NCBI GenBank assembly: GCA_003222385.1
Contig: QHVV01000108.1
Location: 7,425-45,346, forward strand
DNA length: 37,922 bases
Origin: Acidobacteriota bacterium
GTDB taxonomy: Bacteria; Acidobacteriota; Thermoanaerobaculia; UBA5066; Gp7-AA6
Reading direction: 5' to 3'
A program made the position numbers and the translations under genes. The notes under the pieces are model-generated. The model saw only the letters and a list, made by a program, of their open reading frames with translations, was not told the origin of the DNA and did no database searches. Positions 17,873-25,322 of the stretch are shown here, in pieces. The number at the start of each line of letters is the position of its first letter. The first letter of the stretch is position 1.

Positions 17873-18091
17873 CTAGGCCGGGGCGCTGCTCGGCTTCTTC
17901 TCGTAGCGCTTGCGGAAGCGCTCGACGCGTCCCGCGGAGTCCACGAGCTTCTGCTTGCCGGTGAAGAACGGGTGGCACTTGCTGCAGATCTCCAGGCGGA
18001 GCTCTTTCTTCGTGGACGACGTCGTCCAGGTCTCGCCGCAGGCGCAGTGGACCAGCACTTCGTGGTACTCGGGGTGAAGGTTCTTTTTCAT
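17873..18091 (-). CDS. rpmE: 50S ribosomal protein bL31 (zinc-binding form)
   Basis: 72 residues from the ATG giving '[22 protein letters not shown]', the standard bL31 start. Four cysteines, C16, C18, C36 and C39 (CxC and CxxC), form the zinc site, so this is the zinc-containing paralogue rather than the YkgM type induced under zinc limitation. '[22 protein letters not shown]' is the conserved C-terminal half. A well-placed promoter lies just upstream, leaving only a few leader bases. It is first in the block before prfA, a common neighbour in bacteria. Confidence 0.96.
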   Translation of the reverse strand: MKKNLHPEYHEVLVHCACGETWTTSSTKKELRLEICSKCHPFFTGKQKLVDSAGRVERFRKRYEKKPSSAPA

Positions 18092-18101
18092 GGAACCGCG
18101 C

Positions 18102-18130
18102 ATTCTACGGGAGGAAATACGCCGGCGCAA
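18102..18130 (-). promoter_or_regulatory. Sigma-70-type promoter of rpmE
   Basis: On the minus strand TTGCGC (18130-18125), a 17-base spacer, then TAGAAT (18107-18102). The ATG is 10 bases after the -10 box, so the mRNA would have a very short leader or none. This is one of the best-formed promoters in the window. Confidence 0.6.
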
Positions 18131-18176
18131 GCCGGTCGGATTCGAGCGCTGCCGCCCGTCTGACTTTTCGCGTTCT

Positions 18177-18190
18177 GCCGGGCGCCCGGC
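18177..18190. repeat. 14-bp perfect palindrome in the rpmE/FHA divergent region
   Basis: GCCGGGCGCCCGGC reads the same on both strands and lies about 27 bases upstream of the candidate -10 box of the phosphatase gene. In a GC-rich genome such a palindrome can arise by chance, but the position would suit an operator. Confidence 0.3.
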
Positions 18191-18216
18191 TTCCGGGTCG
18201 GGCTTTCGTACGCGAG

Positions 18217-18222
18217 TAGAAT
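18217..18222 (+). promoter_or_regulatory. Candidate -10 box for the FHA-GAF-PP2C gene
   Basis: TAGAAT ends 3 bases before the TTG at 18226. If this box is used, transcription would begin near 18229 and the functional start would be the in-frame GTG at 18235, not the TTG. No good -35 is seen. Confidence 0.4.
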
Positions 18223-18225
18223 CCT

Positions 18226-19902
18226 TTGACCATCGTGTTCTACGTCTACGTGAGCGCGCCCGGCATGGCGGCGCGCAAGTTCCCGCTGGAGAAGCCGGTC
18301 ACGACGATCGGGCGCTCCTCGATGAACGATCTGCCGATCTCCGACAAGATGCTCTCGCGCCAGCACGCGCGGATCGTCAAGGACGACGACGGCGGCCTGG
18401 TCGTGGAGGACCTGGGTTCGCGCAACGGCACCTTCCTGAACGGCGACCGCCTGGCGATCCCCCAGCCTCTGAAGGCGGGCGACCGGATCACGCTCGGGGG
18501 TGTGACCTTGAAGCTCGAGTCGGAGTCCACGACCCGCGTCCGGATCGAAGCGGGCGGCGCGGATGCGCTCGACAACACGATCCTGAAGGCGTCCGCCGAG
18601 CTCCTGCGCGCGCAGCACCAGGAGACGGACCCCCGTCTCCCGGCCGAACAGCTGTCAAAGCTGATCGAGTCGCTCCGAGTCGTCAACGAGCTCACGATCG
18701 AGCTCCTGCGCGACATCTCCGTCGACGAACTGATGAAGTTCCTGATGGACAAGGTGTTCGAAACTCTCATGCCGGACCGGGGCGTGGTCCTGCTCCGCTC
18801 CCGACTGACGAACGAGCTGATCCCGGCGGTCGTCCGGGTCGCGGAGGGGATGTCGGCCGACGACATCCGGCTGTCGAAGACCCTCGTCGCCCAGGTCGTC
18901 GAGAAGAGGAACGGGCTGATCCTGATGGACACGTCGACCGGCTCGGGCGTCTCGCTCGCCGACTCGATCCGCCTCTCGGGGATCAAGTCGGTCCTGGCCG
19001 CGCCGCTCGAGAACGAAGGCGAGGTGGTCGGGCTCATTTACGTCGACAGCCAGGTGGGCCATCGCTCCTTCGAGGAAGCGGACCTGCGTCTCCTGACGTC
19101 GCTCGCGAACGTGGCTGCCGCGAAGATCCAGAACGCGCGGTTGATGGCGGAGGCCGCGGAAAAGAAGCAGATGGACCGGGAGTTCGCGCTCGCCCGCGAA
19201 ATCCAGCAACGGCTCCTTCCGGAGAGCCCGCCGACGATCCCGGGTTATGAGCTGCAAGGCTCGAATACCGCTTCGCGCCAGGTCTCCGGCGACTACTTCG
19301 ACTTCCGCGCGCGGTCCGACGGGAAGGTCTACGCGGCGATCGCCGACGTCTGCGGCAAAGGCGTGGGTCCGGCGCTCCTGATGGCGTCCCTCCAGGCGTC
19401 GTTCCACGCCTGGGCGGACGAGTCAGTTCCGGTGGCCGAGATGACGGGCCGTCTTTCGGAAGCGATCTCGCGGCGCACCGGACCCGACCGTTTCATCACG
19501 TTCTTTCTGGTCCTGCTGGACCCCGCGACCGGGGACGTCGAGTACACGAATGCAGGTCACAATCCAGGAATCCTCTTGAAGTGCGACGGATCCCTCCAGG
19601 AGCTGTCGTCGCACGGCCTGCCGCTCGCTCTCTTTCCGGGCAAGCCCTACGGCTCGTCGCGCTTCACGCTCGGTGCCGGGGACCTGCTGTGCCTGTATAC
19701 CGATGGAGTCACCGAAGCGAACAGCCCCGACGGCACCGAGTTCGGGTTCCCGCGCCTGAAGGAGTTCCTGGGTGGGCAGGTCGGAAGGATGCCCCTCGAG
19801 ATCGAAGACTCCCTATTGAAGGAGCTCGAAGAGCACGCGCAGGGGGAGCCTTTCGCGGACGACCGGACGCTCGTGATGATCCGCCGCACTCCGGCGGCGT
19901 AG
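18226..19902 (+). CDS. FHA-GAF-SpoIIE/PP2C serine phosphatase
   Basis: 558 residues from TTG, or 555 from the GTG at 18235, which the -10 position favours. Domain order: FHA (about 15-95: '[13 protein letters not shown]', 'LSRQHARI', '[11 protein letters not shown]'), a helical linker, GAF (about 160-305), a coiled coil ('[23 protein letters not shown]') and a SpoIIE/RsbU-type PP2C phosphatase (about 330-555) with metal aspartates in 'SGDYFDF', '[15 protein letters not shown]', 'YTDGVTEA' and '[10 protein letters not shown]'. The FHA domain binds phosphothreonine peptides and the GAF domain probably senses a ligand. Such proteins usually control anti-sigma-factor antagonists or other Ser/Thr phosphoproteins. 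No kinase or anti-sigma gene is adjacent, so the target is unknown. Soluble; no membrane segment. Confidence 0.93.
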   Translation: MTIVFYVYVSAPGMAARKFPLEKPVTTIGRSSMNDLPISDKMLSRQHARIVKDDDGGLVVEDLGSRNGTFLNGDRLAIPQPLKAGDRITLGGVTLKLESESTTRVRIEAGGADALDNTILKASAELLRAQHQETDPRLPAEQLSKLIESLRVVNELTIELLRDISVDELMKFLMDKVFETLMPDRGVVLLRSRLTNELIPAVVRVAEGMSADDIRLSKTLVAQVVEKRNGLILMDTSTGSGVSLADSIRLSGIKSVLAAPLENEGEVVGLIYVDSQVGHRSFEEADLRLLTSLANVAAAKIQNARLMAEAAEKKQMDREFALAREIQQRLLPESPPTIPGYELQGSNTASRQVSGDYFDFRARSDGKVYAAIADVCGKGVGPALLMASLQASFHAWADESVPVAEMTGRLSEAISRRTGPDRFITFFLVLLDPATGDVEYTNAGHNPGILLKCDGSLQELSSHGLPLALFPGKPYGSSRFTLGAGDLLCLYTDGVTEANSPDGTEFGFPRLKEFLGGQVGRMPLEIEDSLLKELEEHAQGEPFADDRTLVMIRRTPAA

Positions 19903-19912
19903 CCGACCGTTC

Positions 19913-21289
19913 GTGACCCGGCTGCTGATCGAGGGGGGCACTCTCCTCGGCCTCTCTTCTCCCGGCGACGTGCAGCGAGGGGCAGACCTCTACGCGCAAG
20001 ATGGCCGCATCCGCGCGGTCGGCGGCGAAGCGCGGCGGCTGGCTCGAGAGGATCCATCGGCCTTCGTCGAAAGGTTCGATGCGCGCGGGAAATGGGTCCT
20101 CCCCGGGTTCGTCCAGGCGCATCTCCACCTGTGCCAGACCCTGCTTCGAAACGGGCCGGACGACCTGGAGCTGCTGCCCTGGCTGGAGAGACACGTCTGG
20201 CCGGGCGAGGCGGCGCACGACGCCGAGACCATGTCCGTCTCGGCGCGGCTGGGGATCGCGGAATTGCTCTCGGCCGGCGTCACCTCCGTGCTCGACATGG
20301 GGAGCGTGCGCCACTCCGATGCGCTCTTCCAGGCCGCGGCAGCCGCCGGCATCCGCTACGTTGGGGGAAACGTCCTGATGGACGACCCCGAGACGACGCC
20401 GCCCACCCTTCGCGCCGCGGCGGAGGAGGGCATTGCCGAGACCGAACGGCTCCACGAGAAGTGGCACGGAAAGGAGAATGGGCGTCTCTCCGTCGCGGTC
20501 CAGCCGCGGTTCGCGGTCTCGTGCACGGACGCGCTGCTTCGCCGGGCGGGCGAGCTCGCGCGCGACCTGGGCCTCGTCGTGCACACCCACGCGAGCGAGA
20601 ACGAGGACGAGTGCGCGCTGGTCGAACGTCGGACGGGCTTGGGGAACCTCGAGTACTTGGACGCCGTCGGGCTGCTCGGTCCGCGCAGCTGCGTCGCGCA
20701 CGTCGTTCACGCGGGGGGGAGCGATTTCCGGCTCCTCGCGCGGCGTCGGACCTCGGTCGCGCACTGTCCTTCGTCCAATCTGAAGCTCGCCTCGGGCATC
20801 TGCCCGGTTCCGGAACTGCGCCGCGCCGGAGTCCACATCGCGCTCGGCTCCGACGGGGCCGCTTGCAACGATTCCCTCGACCTCTTTCGTGAGATGCGGC
20901 TGGCGGCGCTCCTTCCCCGCGCCCGACGGCCGGCGGAGCGGATTCCGGCGTTCGACGTTCTGCGCATGGCGACCCGCGAGGGCGCGTCGGCGCTCGCGCT
21001 GGAGGAAGTCGGAGGCTTGACCGCCGGCGCGCGCGCCGATCTCGTTATCCTGGACCCGGAGACCGCGTGGTCTCTGCCGGACGACTGGTCGGACGAGCCT
21101 TACGGCGCGATCGTCTATTCGATGGGGCGCGAAAACGTCGCCGCGACGGTGGTCGACGGCATCGTGCGATACCGGAAGGAAGATCCTTCGGTCGGGGGAA
21201 CGAAACCAGCGGCGGAAGTGGTTCGCGAGGCGGTGCGGACCCTGCGGGCCCGGATGGAAAAGGCGCCGGCGGCTACGGCGTCGGCGTGA
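19913..21289 (+). CDS. Amidohydrolase (MTA/SAH deaminase or guanine-deaminase-like)
   Basis: 458 residues from a GTG 10 bases after the phosphatase gene, so probably co-transcribed. Metal site: 'GFVQAHLHLCQTLLRNGPDD' (H70, H72), 'VVHTHASENEDE', 'VAHVVHAGGSD', 'HCPSSNLKLASGICPV' and the aspartate in 'IALGSDGAACNDSLDLFREM'. This order is typical of the TrzA/AtzB/MtaD branch, zinc enzymes that deaminate or dechlorinate nitrogen heterocycles; 5'-methylthioadenosine or S-adenosylhomocysteine, guanine and similar compounds are candidates. No purine-salvage neighbour settles the substrate. The 3' end overlaps the convergent M14 gene by 17 bases. Confidence 0.88.
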   Translation: MTRLLIEGGTLLGLSSPGDVQRGADLYAQDGRIRAVGGEARRLAREDPSAFVERFDARGKWVLPGFVQAHLHLCQTLLRNGPDDLELLPWLERHVWPGEAAHDAETMSVSARLGIAELLSAGVTSVLDMGSVRHSDALFQAAAAAGIRYVGGNVLMDDPETTPPTLRAAAEEGIAETERLHEKWHGKENGRLSVAVQPRFAVSCTDALLRRAGELARDLGLVVHTHASENEDECALVERRTGLGNLEYLDAVGLLGPRSCVAHVVHAGGSDFRLLARRRTSVAHCPSSNLKLASGICPVPELRRAGVHIALGSDGAACNDSLDLFREMRLAALLPRARRPAERIPAFDVLRMATREGASALALEEVGGLTAGARADLVILDPETAWSLPDDWSDEPYGAIVYSMGRENVAATVVDGIVRYRKEDPSVGGTKPAAEVVREAVRTLRARMEKAPAATASA

Positions 21290-23906
21290 ACGACGGCGCC
21301 AAGATCGAGGCGTTGCCGAAGAGGAGCGAAGTTCCGAGCCAGAACCCGCGGAAGTTCGGATCGTCCAGGAACGTGATCGCCCATCCCTTTCCGGCGGGCT
21401 CCGCGATCAGGTAAGGGGTTCCCGCCATCCGCTCGATCGCCTCCGGCCAGGCATGTCCGGATGCAAGCGGCTTTTCGCGCTCGATCGATACGACGGTCTC
21501 GAAGGGATCCGGCGGAGCGGTGAGCGGGGCGTCGGTCGCGAGCAGCACTCGCGGCGGCTCGGGGCTTCCGAAGAGAAGAAAGTGGTCGGGCTTCGTGCGA
21601 GTCCGGAAGATCGCGCCGGGGATCCGGATCCGGCGGTTTTCGATGTCGGCTTCGTCCGCCGCCGCCGGCTTCTTCGAGCTCTTCCGCTCTTGCGCCGCGG
21701 CGGCTTCTTTTTCCTTCGCCGATTCCTTCTCCCGCGGCGGTTTCCATTCGGCAGCGCGGGACAGTTCGACGTCCTTCTCGCGGAGAAGGGCCGAGCCCCC
21801 GGCGATTCCGACGAGGACCCCTCCCGCCTTGACCCAGGCGCGCAGCGCCTCGCCGTTTCCTCTGGCGAGAGACGCCGCGACGCTCGAAGCCGCGTCGGGC
21901 ACGATCAACGCGTTGTAGCGCGCGAGCTCGGCCTCGTCGAACGAATCGACGTCGAGCACCGACACGGGGTAGTGGAAGACCCGGTAGAACTGGTCGATCG
22001 CCCAGCCCGACGACGACCGATCGACGCCCGGCCCGGTCAGAAGAGCGACGCGGGCGGGTTTCCAGGTCACGAACCGCTCGGAGCCGAGTGCGATGCCTTC
22101 TTCGGTCCACGCCGACGCGACCCCTGTGAAGTCCGCGCCGGTCGAATCCGCGAGCTCCCGGACGATCGAGTCGAGATCCGAAGGCGCGCCCTCGCGCCGG
22201 AGAAACAGCGACCCGGTCGCGTAGCTCTCTCCGGCGAGGCGGAACTCCTTCGCGGCGATCGACGCGACGACGTGCCTTTCGGAGCAGCGCGCGAGGATCG
22301 GAAACGCCGCGAGACCGGGGGACCGGACGAGGTACCCGAGCCGGGCGCCGGAGCCGACGCGGCCGGGGCGTGGCTCCGCGTCCGCGCCGGCGGGCGCGCG
22401 GCCCGCCATTCGCGAAGCGCGCAGGCCGAACGCCGCCGGCAGGGACCACGCAGTCACGTCGTAGAAACCTTCTTCTTCCCGGCGCAGGAATTTCGTGCGC
22501 TCCGATTCGAGAAACTTCGCCGGGAGCTCTGCCTTCTCGTCGAGAAGCGCCGCGGCGAGCGCTCCCGAGGGCTGCGCGGTCTCGACGATCAGGGGCCCGC
22601 CGTCGTTCTTCTTAGCCGGCGCGCCCTGCCGGACGCGGATGCCCTGCGCGGAAAGGGTCTGAAGGAAGAGCCGCAGCCGATAGGCGTCCTGGTCTCCCGG
22701 GATCACGTAGTAGCGGTCGGTCGACGCGAGGTGGGCCGCCCGGGCCGCGGCGAAGTCCCGCAGAAGCTCCTCGCGGTGCGCCCCGGCCGTCGCGAGCGTC
22801 GTCAGGCCGCTGACGAAATGCTTCAGCGCGCGCTCCTTCAGAGTCAGCAGCGACCCGTCGCGGCGGCGATAGGCGAGCCCGGCGCCCGGGCCGCCCGCCA
22901 TCTCGTAGGTCATGCCGATCGCGCCGTTGAAGAAGGACCACGAGTCTCCGTAGGCCGGATAGAACAGGTCGTACTTCTCGCGCACGAAGTACGTCCACCC
23001 CCGAGCGTCGAAAGCCGACGCGTTCTCGCGCCCGAAGACGCCGAGCCATTTGACCGAGTCGCGATGGAGCCCCGCGTGCAACGGCTCCGCGGACGGGGGG
23101 AAGAAGTACGAGCTCTCGGGACCCATCTCGTGGAAGTCGACGTGCACCTGCGGAGGCGTTCGCGCGTAGCGGGCGATCCGGGCTTGCGTCTCGGGCTGGG
23201 TCACCCAGGCCCAGTCCCGGTTGAGATCGAAACCGAAGTGGTTGGTCCGGCCCCGCGGCCACGCGGGATGGTGCTCTCGCGCGTCGGGGTTCGCGTCGGG
23301 TTCGCCGGTGACCGCGGTCGCGAGCCAGGACAGGTACCGCATCCGGCCGTCCGGATTGGCCATGGGATCCATCGTAAGCACGACGCGCCGCAGGAGCTCC
23401 ACGGTCTCCTGGTTCCGCGACGCGGCGAGGTGGTACAGCGTCGCCATCGCGGCGTCGGGGCTCGCCGCCTCGTCCCCGTGAACTCCGTACGAGAACCACA
23501 CGAAAACGGGGAGATCGGCGGGCACCGTCGTCGCTTTCGTGGACGATGGTAAATAGAGCGACCGCACCTTTCCAGCGAGCTCGTCGAAGCGGGCGAGATT
23601 TTCGGGCGCCGTGACGACCACGAGGAGAAGGTCCCGGCCCTCCGTCGTCTTCCCGTACGTCTCGACCCGAACGCGGTCGGGCGCCGCGGCGGCGACCGCG
23701 CGAACGTAGCTCGAGACGTCTCCGTGCGTCACGAAGCGATCGCCGATCTTGAAGCCGAGCGTCTTTTCGGGAGTCGGCACCCGCGGGTCCATCTGCGCGG
23801 GCGCGTAGTTCGAAGCGATCCCGGCGGCCGAGAACAGTGGGTCTTCCCCCGCGCGCGCCGCGAGAGGCAGCAGGAGACCGATCGCGATCGAGATCGCTCT
23901 TCTCAG
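21273..23906 (-). CDS. Exported M14-family zinc carboxypeptidase with GATase-like domain
   Basis: 877 residues if translation begins at a CTG at 23906, which sits 5 bases after GAGGAG and starts 'RRAISIAIGLLLPLAARAGEDP', a good signal peptide; no ATG, GTG or TTG is in frame between the upstream stop and the ATG at 23792. The ATG form (839 residues) would lack export. Zinc ligands: HGDE (about residue 143-146) and the later 'VHVDFHEMGPESSYFFPP'. A second domain ('ARVALLTGPGVDRSSSGWAID', 'LIVPDAASS', 'AGGVLVGIAGGSALL') resembles class I glutamine-amidotransferase/DJ-1 folds often fused to M14 enzymes. It is followed by a Lys/Glu-rich linker and a beta-rich tail. Likely a periplasmic or secreted peptide-digesting enzyme. 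Confidence 0.87.
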   Translation of the reverse strand: MRRAISIAIGLLLPLAARAGEDPLFSAAGIASNYAPAQMDPRVPTPEKTLGFKIGDRFVTHGDVSSYVRAVAAAAPDRVRVETYGKTTEGRDLLLVVVTAPENLARFDELAGKVRSLYLPSSTKATTVPADLPVFVWFSYGVHGDEAASPDAAMATLYHLAASRNQETVELLRRVVLTMDPMANPDGRMRYLSWLATAVTGEPDANPDAREHHPAWPRGRTNHFGFDLNRDWAWVTQPETQARIARYARTPPQVHVDFHEMGPESSYFFPPSAEPLHAGLHRDSVKWLGVFGRENASAFDARGWTYFVREKYDLFYPAYGDSWSFFNGAIGMTYEMAGGPGAGLAYRRRDGSLLTLKERALKHFVSGLTTLATAGAHREELLRDFAAARAAHLASTDRYYVIPGDQDAYRLRLFLQTLSAQGIRVRQGAPAKKNDGGPLIVETAQPSGALAAALLDEKAELPAKFLESERTKFLRREEEGFYDVTAWSLPAAFGLRASRMAGRAPAGADAEPRPGRVGSGARLGYLVRSPGLAAFPILARCSERHVVASIAAKEFRLAGESYATGSLFLRREGAPSDLDSIVRELADSTGADFTGVASAWTEEGIALGSERFVTWKPARVALLTGPGVDRSSSGWAIDQFYRVFHYPVSVLDVDSFDEAELARYNALIVPDAASSVAASLARGNGEALRAWVKAGGVLVGIAGGSALLREKDVELSRAAEWKPPREKESAKEKEAAAAQERKSSKKPAAADEADIENRRIRIPGAIFRTRTKPDHFLLFGSPEPPRVLLATDAPLTAPPDPFETVVSIEREKPLASGHAWPEAIERMAGTPYLIAEPAGKGWAITFLDDPNFRGFWLGTSLLFGNASILAPSFTPTP

Positions 23907-23945
23907 GGAAGCTCCTCTGGAGGCTGGATTTTAACGACGAGCGGG

Positions 23946-25322
23946 TTACTGCTCGCGGATCTCGAGCCGCTTGATGATCTCGTGGAGCGTCGTGGGTTTC
24001 AACTTCAGGAGCTCCGCGGCGCGCTTCTGGACTCCGCCGGTACGCCGCAGCGCCGTGCGGATCAATCGCCGCTCGTACTCCTCGATCAGGTCGCGGTAGG
24101 TCGACCCGTTTTCGGGCAACCGGATGAGCGCCTCTCCGTGCCCGGGCTGAAGGACGGTCTCGGGAAGAAGGTCGAGGCCGATCGAGCCGCCGGAGCACAG
24201 CACGACCGCCCGTTCGATCGCGTTCTCGAGCTCGCGGACGTTGCCCGGCCAGTCGTAGTCGAGGAGCGCCTTCATGGTCTCCGGTTCGAGGCCCGAGATC
24301 GGCTTGTCGTTCTCGGACGCGTAGAGCCGGACGAAGTGATCGGCCAGGAGCGGGATGTCCTCGCGGCGGTCGCGCAGCGGAGGAATCGGAATCGTGATCA
24401 CGCAGAGCCGGTAGTACAGGTCCTCGCGGAAGCGCCCTTCGCCCACCATCTTCTTCAGGTCCACGTTAGTCGCGGCGATGATCCGGACGTCCGCCTTCTG
24501 CGTCTCGACCGAGCCCAGACGCATGAACTCTTTTTCCTGGATGACACGGAGGAGCTTCGCCTGCGTCTCGAGTCCCACCGTCCCGATCTCGTCTAAGAAA
24601 ATCGAGCCGCCCTCCGCGACCTCGAACAGCCCTTTCTTGTTCGCCACGGCTCCGGTGAAAGCGCCGCGGACATGGCCGAAGAGGTTCGACTCGAGGAGGT
24701 CCGCGGGCATCGAGCCGGAGTTCACGGTGACGAAGGGGGCGCCGGAGCGGGGCGAGTGGGTGTGGATGGCGCGCGCGACGAGCTCTTTCCCGGTGCCGCT
24801 CTCTCCCTCGACGAGAATCGTAGATTTCGACGGGCCCGCGAGCCGGACGAGGTCGAAGACCCGGCGCATCCCTTCGGACTTCCCGACGATGCGGCCGAGG
24901 CCGTAGCGTTTCGAGAGCTCCTCCTTCAGGCGGCGGTTCTCCTCGGTCAGGCGCCGCGCGTCGGCGCCCTTGCGCACCGTGAGTAAGACTTCCTGGTTCT
25001 GGAAGGGCTTCGGGATGTAGTGGAAAGCGCCTTCGCGCATCGCGTGGATCGCGCCCTCGATCGACGAATACGCCGTCACGATGACCACGACGGCGTCCGG
25101 ATCCTGCCGGCGCACGTCGCGCAGGAGGTCGAGCCCGGACCGGTCGGGAAGCATGAGGTCGAGGAGAACGACGTCGTACGGCTCGGCCTCGAACAGGGTG
25201 AGCGCCTCTCCGGCGGTCGACGCGACCGCTACCTCGTAGCCCTCCTTCTCGAGCAGGGTCGCGAGGACGTCGCGAATGACCTCCTCGTCGTCCACGACGA
25301 GAATTCGCAGATCGCGGCTCAC
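23946..25322 (-). CDS. NtrC-family sigma-54-dependent response regulator
   Basis: 458 residues from a GTG overlapping the histidine-kinase stop (GTGA). Receiver domain (1-120) with acidic pocket D11/D12, phosphorylation site D55 in 'VVLLDLMLPDRSG' and K in 'YIPKPF'. AAA+ domain (about 145-375) with Walker A 'GESGTGKE', the sigma-54-contacting GAFTGA motif, Walker B 'GGSIFLDEIG' and arginine fingers in 'FREDLYYRL'. The C-terminal Fis-type HTH ('GGVQKRAAELLKLKPTTLHEIIKRL') binds enhancer DNA. It should activate sigma-54 promoters after phosphorylation by the coupled kinase. One strong candidate target promoter is at 32621-32635 in this window, but no operator is identified. Confidence 0.95.
   Translation of the reverse strand: MSRDLRILVVDDEEVIRDVLATLLEKEGYEVAVASTAGEALTLFEAEPYDVVLLDLMLPDRSGLDLLRDVRRQDPDAVVVIVTAYSSIEGAIHAMREGAFHYIPKPFQNQEVLLTVRKGADARRLTEENRRLKEELSKRYGLGRIVGKSEGMRRVFDLVRLAGPSKSTILVEGESGTGKELVARAIHTHSPRSGAPFVTVNSGSMPADLLESNLFGHVRGAFTGAVANKKGLFEVAEGGSIFLDEIGTVGLETQAKLLRVIQEKEFMRLGSVETQKADVRIIAATNVDLKKMVGEGRFREDLYYRLCVITIPIPPLRDRREDIPLLADHFVRLYASENDKPISGLEPETMKALLDYDWPGNVRELENAIERAVVLCSGGSIGLDLLPETVLQPGHGEALIRLPENGSTYRDLIEEYERRLIRTALRRTGGVQKRAAELLKLKPTTLHEIIKRLEIREQ

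Noticed and set aside
17960-17990. GTGGCACTTGCTGCAG as a second sigma-54 site
   Set aside because: GG and GC spacing is wrong and it is inside rpmE.
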